Of a stretch of 32,749 nt of DNA, positions 8,174 through 14,678 are shown piece by piece. The stretch lies in contig QFNI01000043.1 in NCBI GenBank assembly GCA_003240775.1, positions 1 through 32,749 of the forward strand, read 5' to 3'. The notes below the pieces were generated by a model, which ran no database searches, was not told the origin of the DNA, and worked only from the letters and a program-made list of their open reading frames with translations. How positions within the stretch are numbered: the first letter of the stretch is position 1; each line of letters begins with the position of its first letter. The stretch comes from Mesorhizobium amorphae. GTDB taxonomy: Bacteria > Pseudomonadota > Alphaproteobacteria > Rhizobiales > Rhizobiaceae. The translations under genes and the position numbers were made by a program.

Positions 8174-9060
8174 ACGCGCCGGTCAAGCGAAACGAAAAGG
8201 ACGAGATCGACGCCTCGTCCGCGCCGCTCATCGAGCACCTAATCGAGCTGCGCCGTCGCCTGATCTGGTCGATCGGCGGCTTCTTCGCGGCCTTTCTCGT
8301 CTGCTTCTTCTTCGCCAAGCAGCTCTTCAATCTGCTCGTGATCCCCTTCAAGTGGGCGGTCGACTGGGCGGGCCTCGGCATGCACAAGGTCGAGCTGATC
8401 TACACGGCGCCCCAGGAATTCTTCTTCACCCAGATCAAGCTCGGCATGTTCGGTGGCCTCGTGATCGCCTTTCCGCTGATCGCGAGCCAGGTCTACAAAT
8501 TCGTGGCGCCCGGCCTCTACAAGAACGAGCGCTCCGCCTTTCTGCCCTTCCTGATCGCCTCGCCGCTCCTGTTCCTGCTCGGCGCGGCACTCGTCTATTT
8601 CTTCTTCACCCCGATGGTGATGTGGTTCTTCCTGTCGATGCAGCAGGTCGGCCCCGGCCAGGATGTCGAGATCTCGCTGCTCCCGCGCGTGTCGGAATAT
8701 CTCAGCCTCATCATGACGCTGATCTTCTCTTTCGGCCTGGTGTTCCAGCTGCCGGTGGTGACGACGCTGATGGCGCGGGTGGGCCTCGTCTCCTCGCAGG
8801 GGCTCAAGGACAAGCGCAAATACGCGATCGTCTTCGCCTTTGTAGCCGCCGCCATTCTGACGCCGCCCGACCCGGTGTCCCAGATCGGCCTTGCCGTGCC
8901 CACGATCCTTCTCTACGAAGTCTCGATCTGGACGGCCCGGATGATCGAGCGGAAGCGCGAGGAGGAGCGTCTGGCCCGCGAAGCCGCAGAGCGCGCCGAA
9001 GAAGAGGCGCTGCGTGCGGCCGCTGCGGCCCAAACGGCTGAGCCCGGCACGACGGCCTGA
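8170..9060 (+). CDS. tatC: Twin-arginine translocase subunit TatC
   Basis: Polytopic core of the Tat translocon and receptor for the twin-arginine signal. The 296 residues include the N-terminal family motif LIEHLIELRRRLIWS, six predicted hydrophobic segments, the FFFTQIKLGMFGG and ASQVYKFVAPGLY loops, and YAIVFAFVAAAILTPPD near the fifth and sixth helices. The start is GTG at 8170, overlapping the tatB stop as GTGA. The last 50 residues form a charged Glu/Arg/Ala helix beyond the usual TatC end, probably a cytoplasmic coiled coil. Confidence 0.95.
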   Translation: MNAPVKRNEKDEIDASSAPLIEHLIELRRRLIWSIGGFFAAFLVCFFFAKQLFNLLVIPFKWAVDWAGLGMHKVELIYTAPQEFFFTQIKLGMFGGLVIAFPLIASQVYKFVAPGLYKNERSAFLPFLIASPLLFLLGAALVYFFFTPMVMWFFLSMQQVGPGQDVEISLLPRVSEYLSLIMTLIFSFGLVFQLPVVTTLMARVGLVSSQGLKDKRKYAIVFAFVAAAILTPPDPVSQIGLAVPTILLYEVSIWTARMIERKREEERLAREAAERAEEEALRAAAAAQTAEPGTTA

Positions 9061-9121
9061 CCCGCCTCTCCCATCGATCCGTCCGGCCGCCCGCTTCATC
9101 TGGCGTCCGGTTGCTATTCCC

Positions 9122-10423
9122 ATGCATGATATCCGTTGGATTCGCGAAAACCCCGAGAGCTTCGCAAGCGCTCTCGAAAAGCGCGGGCAGAGCCCGGCTC
9201 AGGCGGCGTCGCTTCTTGAGGAACTGATCGCGCGCGATGAAGCCCGGCGCACCCATCTCCATCAGTTGCAGGAAGCGCAGGAGCGCAGGAATGCCGCCTC
9301 GCGCGAGATCGGCAACGCCGTGCGCGCCGGTCGCACCGAGGAAACGGAGCGGCTGAAGGCCGAGGTCGGCGAGATCAAGGCCTTCATCCAGGGCGGCGAG
9401 GCCGAGGAGCGCAGGCTCGATGCGGCCCTCTTCGACGCGCTCGCGGTCATCCCCAACCTGCCGCTCGACGAAGTGCCCGTCGGCCGCGACGAGACCGACA
9501 ATGTCGAACTTCGCCGCGTGGGCGAGGTGCCGTCCTTCTCCTTCAAGCCCAAGGAGCACTGGCAGATCGGCGAGGCACTCGGCCTGATGGACTTCGAACG
9601 CGCGGCCAAGCTTTCGGGCGCGCGCTTCACCGTTCTCAGGGGCGCTCTCGCCCGGCTCGAGCGCGCGCTCGGCCAGTTCATGCTCGACCTCCACACCACC
9701 GAGCACGGCTACACCGAAGTGCAGCCGCCGCTGCTCGTGCGCGACGAGGCGCTGTTCGGCACGGGCAACCTGCCGAAATTCGAGGAAGACCTGTTCTTCA
9801 CTCCGCACGGGGAGGGGCGTCTCGCCTTGATCCCGACCGCCGAGGTGCCGCTCACCAATCTCGTGGCGCGCGAAATCCTCGACCCCGCCCAGCTTCCGCT
9901 CCGCGTCACCGCGCTCACCCCTTGCTTCCGCTCGGAAGCGGGCTCGGCGGGGCGCGACACGCGCGGCATGCTGCGCCAGCACCAGTTCAACAAGGTCGAG
10001 CTTGTCTCGGTCACCGATGCCGACACCTCTTTGGCCGAGCACGACCGCATGACGGCGTGCGCGGAAGAAGTGCTGAAGCGCCTGGGCCTGCCGTTCCGCA
10101 CGATTGTGCTCTGCACCGGCGACATGGGCTTCGGCGCGCGCAAGACACACGACATCGAGGTCTGGCTGCCCGGCCAGAACACCTATCGCGAGATCTCGTC
10201 CTGCTCGGTCTGCGGCGATTTCCAGGCCCGCCGCATGGAAGCGCGCTACCGCCCCAAGGACGAGAAATCCACGCGCTTCGTGCACACGCTCAACGGTTCT
10301 GGTGTGGCGGTCGGCCGCGCGCTGATCGCGGTGATCGAAAATTATCAGGACGCCGAAGGCGGGATAACCATTCCTGAAGTGTTGCGCCCCTATATGGGTG
10401 GGCTCGAACGCATCGGGCGTTGA
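9122..10423 (+). CDS. serS: Seryl-tRNA synthetase
   Basis: Class II synthetase of 433 residues charging tRNA-Ser (and tRNA-Sec where present). The N-terminus MHDIRWIRENPESFASALEK begins the family's long antiparallel tRNA-binding coiled coil (about residues 30-100). Class II motif 2 is at about 269-290 (PCFRSEAGSAGRDTRGM) and motif 3 at about 391-406 (GSGVAVGRALIAVIENY). The open frame continues upstream into tatC, but homology starts at ATG 9122. It follows tatC by 61 bases and surE begins 13 bases after its stop. Confidence 0.95.
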   Translation: MHDIRWIRENPESFASALEKRGQSPAQAASLLEELIARDEARRTHLHQLQEAQERRNAASREIGNAVRAGRTEETERLKAEVGEIKAFIQGGEAEERRLDAALFDALAVIPNLPLDEVPVGRDETDNVELRRVGEVPSFSFKPKEHWQIGEALGLMDFERAAKLSGARFTVLRGALARLERALGQFMLDLHTTEHGYTEVQPPLLVRDEALFGTGNLPKFEEDLFFTPHGEGRLALIPTAEVPLTNLVAREILDPAQLPLRVTALTPCFRSEAGSAGRDTRGMLRQHQFNKVELVSVTDADTSLAEHDRMTACAEEVLKRLGLPFRTIVLCTGDMGFGARKTHDIEVWLPGQNTYREISSCSVCGDFQARRMEARYRPKDEKSTRFVHTLNGSGVAVGRALIAVIENYQDAEGGITIPEVLRPYMGGLERIGR

Positions 10424-10436
10424 TGAGGCGTCGTCC

Positions 10437-11195
10437 TTGCGCATTCTCCTGACCAACGACGACGGCATCCACGCAGAGGGCATCGAGGTGCTCGAGCGCA
10501 TCGCGCGCACGATCTCCGACGATGTGTGGGTGGTGGCGCCCGAGACCGACCAGTCGGGCTTCGCCCATTCGCTGTCGATCTCCGAGCCGCTGCGCCTACG
10601 CAAGATCGCCCAAAAGCGCTTTGCGCTGCGCGGCACGCCCACAGACTGCGTCATCATGGGCGTGCGCCACGTGATGCCCGGCCCGCCCGACTTGATCCTG
10701 TCCGGCGTCAATTCCGGCGCGAACCTGGCCGATGATGTCAGCTATTCCGGCACGGTTGCCGGCGCCATCGAAGGCACCATGCTCGGCATCCGCTCGGTTG
10801 CGCTCAGCCAAGCCTATGTGATCGAGAACGAAGAGCGCGTGGTGCCCTACGAGACGGCCGAGACGCTTGCGCCGCCGCTGCTCGCCATGCTTCTCGCCAG
10901 CACCTGGGACCCGGACATCCTCATCAACGTCAACTTCCCGCGCGTGCCCCCCGGCGAGGTGCGCGGCACGCGCGTCACGAGCCAGGGCCGGCTCGCGCAC
11001 GGACTGGAAGTGGACGAGCGCCGCGACGGCCGGGGTCTGCCTTACTACTGGCTCCGCTTCACCCGCGGCGAAAGCGAGGTGGCCGCGGGCTCCGATGTGG
11101 ACGCCGTGCGCAACGGCTTCGTGTCCGTGACGCCGCTCCACCTCGACATGACCGCGCATGCGGCGCGCGACCGCCTCGCAAAGGCCCTTGCATGA
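10437..11195 (+). CDS. surE: 5'/3'-nucleotidase SurE
   Basis: Metal-dependent nucleoside-monophosphate phosphatase, a stationary-phase survival protein; 252 residues, like E. coli SurE. The metal site is visible as RILLTNDDG at 2-10 (Asp8, Asp9), the Ser-rich QSGFAHSLSI and the Asn in SGVNSGANL. I chose TTG at 10437: homology starts exactly at (M)RILLTNDDG and a GAGG site at 10426-10429 is suitably spaced. A GTG at 10398 would add 13 unconserved residues overlapping serS. The stop overlaps pcm as ATGA. The surE-pcm-nlpD order matches E. coli. Confidence 0.93.
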   Translation: MRILLTNDDGIHAEGIEVLERIARTISDDVWVVAPETDQSGFAHSLSISEPLRLRKIAQKRFALRGTPTDCVIMGVRHVMPGPPDLILSGVNSGANLADDVSYSGTVAGAIEGTMLGIRSVALSQAYVIENEERVVPYETAETLAPPLLAMLLASTWDPDILINVNFPRVPPGEVRGTRVTSQGRLAHGLEVDERRDGRGLPYYWLRFTRGESEVAAGSDVDAVRNGFVSVTPLHLDMTAHAARDRLAKALA

Positions 11196-11848
11196 AGGAA
11201 GGCACGGCCGACAGGGAAGGCTTCGCGGCCTTCCTGCTCAGGCTGCGGGGCAAGGGGCTCACCTCCAAGAGCATGGTGGCGGCCTTCGAGACCGTGCCGC
11301 GCCGGGCCTTTCTGCCCGAGCGCTTCGCCAGCCATGCCTGGACCGAGCGGATGCTGCCCATCGAATGCGGCGAGGCCATCGAGGGCGTAGATCTCGAAGC
11401 CGCCGTGATCGCCCATTTGGGCATCGAGCCCGGCCACCGCGTGCTCGAGATCGGCACGGGCACGGGCTACACGGCCGCCGTCATGGCACGCCTCGCCTCG
11501 CGCGTGCTCACGCTTGAACGCTGGCGCACCCTGGCCGACCTCGCCAAGTCCCGCATGGAAGCGCTTGCCATCGGCAATGTCGAGATCAAGCACATGGACG
11601 GCTCGCATGGTGCGGCACCCGGCGACGGCCCCTTCGACCGCATCGTGGTGTGGAGCGCGACCGAGACCGTGCCGCGCCCCTTCATCGACCAGCTCGCCAC
11701 CCATGGCACCACCATCGTCGTCGTGGGCGAGGCCGAAAGCGAGCAGATGCTCACCAAGCTCGTCAAGGTCGGCAGCCGCTTCGACACGCTCGAACTCGGC
11801 CCCGTCCGCCTGCAGAAGATGATGCGCGGCGTGTCCTCATATCTCTGA
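11192..11848 (+). CDS. pcm: Protein-L-isoaspartate O-methyltransferase
   Basis: S-adenosylmethionine-dependent repair enzyme that methylates isoaspartyl residues in aged proteins; 218 residues, the usual length. The SAM-binding motif I is VLEIGTGTGYTAAVMARL (about 88-105); the substrate-side segment VPRRAFLPERF is near residue 32, and FDRIVVWSAT is the post-II strand. The C-terminus ends with QKMMRGVSSYL. The ATG overlaps the surE stop by 4 bases, so both damage-repair genes are translationally coupled. Confidence 0.93.
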   Translation: MKEGTADREGFAAFLLRLRGKGLTSKSMVAAFETVPRRAFLPERFASHAWTERMLPIECGEAIEGVDLEAAVIAHLGIEPGHRVLEIGTGTGYTAAVMARLASRVLTLERWRTLADLAKSRMEALAIGNVEIKHMDGSHGAAPGDGPFDRIVVWSATETVPRPFIDQLATHGTTIVVVGEAESEQMLTKLVKVGSRFDTLELGPVRLQKMMRGVSSYL

Positions 11849-11862
11849 GGAATCCGAGCGGC

Positions 11863-11915
11863 TTAACCCGGAAGTAAGATTAACGCGCTCTAATTGCGGA
11901 AGTGGTCTTCTTTAA
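11863..11915 (+). promoter_or_regulatory. TTAA-rich intergenic promoter region, possible CtrA sites
   Basis: The 79-base gap before the NlpD/DipM-like gene is AT-rich for this genome and contains TTAACC at 11863-11868, TTAA at 11880-11883 followed after 7 bases by TAAT, and TTAA at 11912-11915. The alphaproteobacterial CtrA consensus is TTAA-N7-TTAA; none of these is an exact two-half match, so this is only a candidate cell-cycle control region. Confidence 0.3.
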
Positions 11916-11927
11916 CGGTTGGGCGTC

Positions 11928-13223
11928 ATGCGTAGCTCGGTGTCGGGAGCAAATAGCCGGTTTCTCTTGAAGGGCGCAGCCCTTCTCCTGTTGTGCGGCG
12001 CGGCCACGGGCTGCTCGTCCGCTTCGTCGCGCTTCGGCGGCGGGTTGGACAGCATCTTCACCGCGTCCACGCCGCCCGCGCAGACGCAGACCGCGAATGC
12101 CGCGCCGCCGATCACGGCCGCGCCCGCAGGCACGGTGACCCGCACCGCGATGGCAGCGCCGCCCGCCGTTTCCCGCGGCTCGCTCGAACCCGTCGACCAG
12201 ACCCAGACCGCCTCGCTCGCTCCCGCTGCCCCCGCCGTGCCCGCTGCTCCCGCAAAGGTTGCGAGCGCCGAAGGCGGCAAGGTGATGGTGGAAAGCGGCG
12301 ACACGATCAACGGCCTGGCGCGTCGCCACGGCGTGACGCCCGCGGCGCTCATGGCTGCCAACGGCATCACCGACCAGAACGGCCTGAAGTCGGGCCGCAC
12401 CATCGTCATCCCTGGCACCAAGCTGGCGAGTGCCGCGGGCTCCCTCCGCGCGCCCGTGGAAAGCCCGCTCAAGGCGCCGGTGCCCACCAAGCCCGAGCCG
12501 CAGAAGGTCGTCGCAGCGCTTGAGAAGCCCGCGGCGCCCGCCGCAGCCAAGCCCGGCACCTACACGGTGCAGAGCGGCGATTCCATCAACACCATCGCCC
12601 GCAAGGCCGGCGTGACCGCCGATGCGCTCAAGGCCGCGAACGGGCTCGGTTCCTCGCCGCTCCAGGTCGGTCAATCCCTGACCCTGCCCAAGGCGGGCGC
12701 GGCACCCGTCGCGGTCGCCAAGGCCGACAAGCCGGCTCCCGCCACAGCTTCCGAGAAGCCCCAGGTTGCTTCTTACGCGCCGCCCAAGCAGCCCACCAAG
12801 TCGGTGCAGGATGTGGCCGACGACGGCGCGGAAGCCCCCGGCGCCACCGGCATCGGCAAGATGCGCTGGCCCGTGCGTGGCCGCGTGGTCAGCAATTTCG
12901 GCTCGGGCGGCAGCAAGTCGGGCGACGGCATCGACATCGCCGTGCCCGAGGGCACTCCGGTCAAGGCCGCCGAGAACGGCGTCGTGATCTATGCGGGCGA
13001 CGGCCTCAAGGAGTTCGGCAACACCGTTCTGGTGCGCCACGAGGACGGGCTGGTCACGGTCTACGGCCATGCCAGCGAGCTCAAGGTCACTCGCGGCCAG
13101 AAGGTCGCCCGCGGCCAGCAGATCGCCACGTCCGGCATGAGCGGCTCCACCGATTCGCCCAAGCTGCACTTCGAGGTGCGCAAGAACTCCGCGCCGGTGA
13201 ACCCCTCGACCTATCTCGAGTAG
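11928..13223 (+). CDS. NlpD/DipM-like lipoprotein: two LysM and a degenerate M23 (LytM) domain
   Basis: Envelope lipoprotein of 431 residues, likely an amidase activator controlling septal peptidoglycan cleavage. The signal peptide ends in a lipobox-like ATGC (Cys about residue 29). Two LysM domains follow, one beginning VMVESGDTINGLARRHGV and one YTVQSGDSINTIARKAGV, then Ala/Pro linkers and a C-terminal LytM domain (about 310-431). The catalytic set is incomplete: the His of the HxGxD motif is absent (SGDGIDIAV) and the first His of HxH is replaced (KLHFEVR), as in E. coli NlpD and EnvC, which are not hydrolases. ATG 11928 is preferred over an upstream TTG. Placement after surE-pcm supports the NlpD comparison; Caulobacter DipM is the functional analogue. 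rpoS does not follow. Confidence 0.88.
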   Translation: MRSSVSGANSRFLLKGAALLLLCGAATGCSSASSRFGGGLDSIFTASTPPAQTQTANAAPPITAAPAGTVTRTAMAAPPAVSRGSLEPVDQTQTASLAPAAPAVPAAPAKVASAEGGKVMVESGDTINGLARRHGVTPAALMAANGITDQNGLKSGRTIVIPGTKLASAAGSLRAPVESPLKAPVPTKPEPQKVVAALEKPAAPAAAKPGTYTVQSGDSINTIARKAGVTADALKAANGLGSSPLQVGQSLTLPKAGAAPVAVAKADKPAPATASEKPQVASYAPPKQPTKSVQDVADDGAEAPGATGIGKMRWPVRGRVVSNFGSGGSKSGDGIDIAVPEGTPVKAAENGVVIYAGDGLKEFGNTVLVRHEDGLVTVYGHASELKVTRGQKVARGQQIATSGMSGSTDSPKLHFEVRKNSAPVNPSTYLE

Positions 13224-14102
13224 TCAGGCGAGCGGCCGGCCGAGCCGGCCCGCCAGATCCTGCACGAACTGGAACGCCACGCGACCCGAGCGACTGCCTC
13301 GGGTCGTCGCCCATTCGAGCGCATCGCGCCGAACGGCGTCCTCGTCGGCTTCCAGCCCGAAATGCCGGCAGTAGGTGTCCACCATCTCCAGGTAGTCGTC
13401 CTGGCTGCATTTGTGGAAGCCGAGCCAGAGCCCGAAGCGGTCCGACAGCGACACCTTCTCCTCCACGGCCTCGGCCGGGTTGATGGCGGTCGAGCGCTCG
13501 TTTTCGATCATGTCGCGCGGCAGGAGATGCCTGCGGTTCGAGGTCGCGTAGAACACCACATTGTCCGGCCGCCCCTCCACGCCCCCTTCGAGCGCTGCCT
13601 TCAGCGACTTGTAGGAGGTGTCGTCGTGATCGAAGGACAGGTCGTCGCAGAACAGGATGAAGCGTTCCGTCCGGTCGCGGATCAGCGCCATCAGGGCGGG
13701 CAGCGTATCGATGTCCTCGCGGTGGATCTCGACGAGCTTCAGCGCCGCGCCGCTTTCGTCGGAGGCTGTCTTGTGCGCCGCCTTCACCAGCGATGACTTG
13801 CCCATGCCGCGCGCGCCCCACAGCAGCACGTTGTTGGCCGGCAGCCCGTCCGCAAAGCGCCTGGTGTTGTCGACGAGGATGTCGCGCACCCGGTCCACGC
13901 CGCGGATCAGCCCGATGTCGAGCCGGTTCACGCGCTTGACGGGCGCGAGCCTTGCGCCTTCCGCATCCCACACGAAGCAATCGGCCGCATCGAGATCGAC
14001 GGGCGGGGCAGGGGGCGGGTTCGCTCGCTCCAGCGCGGCTGCGATGCGGTCGAGCCGCGAGAAAAGGGCGTCGAGTGTCGGCTGATCGGTCATGCGCCGC
14101 AT
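13224..14102 (-). CDS. DUF815-family AAA+ ATPase
   Basis: Cytoplasmic P-loop ATPase of COG2607/DUF815, whose biological role is not established. Of 292 residues, Walker A is GARGMGKSSLV (about 98-108), the Walker B strand is RFILFCDDLSFD with Asp-Asp in place of the usual Asp-Glu, and the sensor-1 Asn lies in FYATSNRRHLLP. Other conserved stretches are LDIGLIRGVDRVRDILVDNT and LSDRFGLWLGFHKCSQDDYL. The start could be ATG 14102, directly after an in-frame TAG, or ATG 14093; neither has a clear ribosome site. It is convergent with the NlpD-like gene, stop codons abutting with no spacer. Confidence 0.85.
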   Translation of the reverse strand: MRRMTDQPTLDALFSRLDRIAAALERANPPPAPPVDLDAADCFVWDAEGARLAPVKRVNRLDIGLIRGVDRVRDILVDNTRRFADGLPANNVLLWGARGMGKSSLVKAAHKTASDESGAALKLVEIHREDIDTLPALMALIRDRTERFILFCDDLSFDHDDTSYKSLKAALEGGVEGRPDNVVFYATSNRRHLLPRDMIENERSTAINPAEAVEEKVSLSDRFGLWLGFHKCSQDDYLEMVDTYCRHFGLEADEDAVRRDALEWATTRGSRSGRVAFQFVQDLAGRLGRPLA

Positions 14103-14144
14103 CTAGCAACTGGGGGAAGGCAGGTGAAGCGCCTTGCGCGGCGG

Positions 14145-14172
14145 TTGCATCGAACCGCTAAAACCTTATATT
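14145..14172 (+). promoter_or_regulatory. Candidate housekeeping promoter for yajC-secDF
   Basis: TTGCAT at 14145-14150, a 16-base spacer and TATATT at 14167-14172 (one mismatch to TATAAT) lie 73 bases upstream of the yajC start, in the divergent gap shared with the DUF815 gene. It is the most AT-rich part of that gap. Confidence 0.5.
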
Positions 14173-14244
14173 CCGCGCGATTTCGCCGATCCGCGCTCAG
14201 CCTTCGGCCTTTTCGCATTCCACACGCTTTCCCGGAGATTTTCG

Positions 14245-14580
14245 ATGTTCGTGACGCCCGCCTATGCACAAGCCACGGGTGCCACCCCCGACGTCCTGGT
14301 TTCCATCCTGCCTTTCGTCCTGATCTTCGTGATCATGTACTTCCTGATCATCCGCCCGCAGCGCACCCAGCTCAAGAAGCGCGGCGAGATGCTGACCGCG
14401 ATCCGTCGCGGTGACACCGTCGTGACCGGTGGCGGCCTCGTCGGCAAGGTCACCAAGGTGATCAACGACCAGGAGCTGGAAGTGGACCTCGGCGGCGTGA
14501 AAGTGACGGCGCTGCGCTCCACGATCTCGGATGTGCGCGTCAAGGGCGAGCCCGTCGCCAACCAGAACGCCCAAAAATAA
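14245..14580 (+). CDS. yajC: Preprotein translocase accessory subunit YajC
   Basis: Small inner-membrane protein of 111 residues that associates with SecDF and the Sec translocon. One hydrophobic helix (about 19-38, VLVSILPFVLIFVIMYFLII) is followed by the family signature RPQRTQLKKR and a soluble domain with GDTVVTGGGLVGKVTKV. The frame is open further upstream, but ATG 14245 has a GGAG site at 14234-14237 and gives the normal YajC length with a short periplasmic N-terminus. secDF follows after a hairpin-rich 98-base gap. Confidence 0.94.
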   Translation: MFVTPAYAQATGATPDVLVSILPFVLIFVIMYFLIIRPQRTQLKKRGEMLTAIRRGDTVVTGGGLVGKVTKVINDQELEVDLGGVKVTALRSTISDVRVKGEPVANQNAQK

Positions 14581-14585
14581 TCGTA

Positions 14586-14657
14586 TTCCGGCTCAAAGGC
14601 CGGAAGACCTGTTTGTCCCGGGCCTGACGGCCCGGGTTGGCCCGTGATTCGCGGGCC
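14586..14657 (+). other. Three consecutive hairpins between yajC and secDF
   Basis: Stem 1 pairs TTCCGGC (14586-14592) with GCCGGAA (14599-14605). Stem 2 pairs CCCGGGCC (14617-14624) with GGCCCGGG (14629-14636) around the loop TGAC. Stem 3 pairs GGCCCG (14639-14644) with CGGGCC (14652-14657). Strands of stems 2 and 3 share the GGCCCG/CGGGCC sequence, so they can re-pair with each other. There is no U-tract, so none is a classical terminator; a processing, attenuation or RNA-stability role is possible. Confidence 0.6.
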
Positions 14658-14678
14658 TCCCCGTCGGAAAGCCGCTTC

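Noticed and set aside
10398..10436. GTG 10398 as the start of surE
   Set aside because: It adds 13 residues without family similarity inside serS; TTG 10437 has GAGG upstream and starts at the invariant RILLTNDDG.
13224..14102. rpoS expected after surE-pcm-nlpD
   Set aside because: The gene at this place is on the opposite strand and encodes a Walker-type ATPase without sigma-factor regions.
14103..14244. Arrest-peptide ORF upstream of yajC-secDF, as known for some SecDF operons
   Set aside because: No short frame here has a signal or membrane segment followed by a recognisable arrest motif; the frames present are basic and low in hydrophobics.
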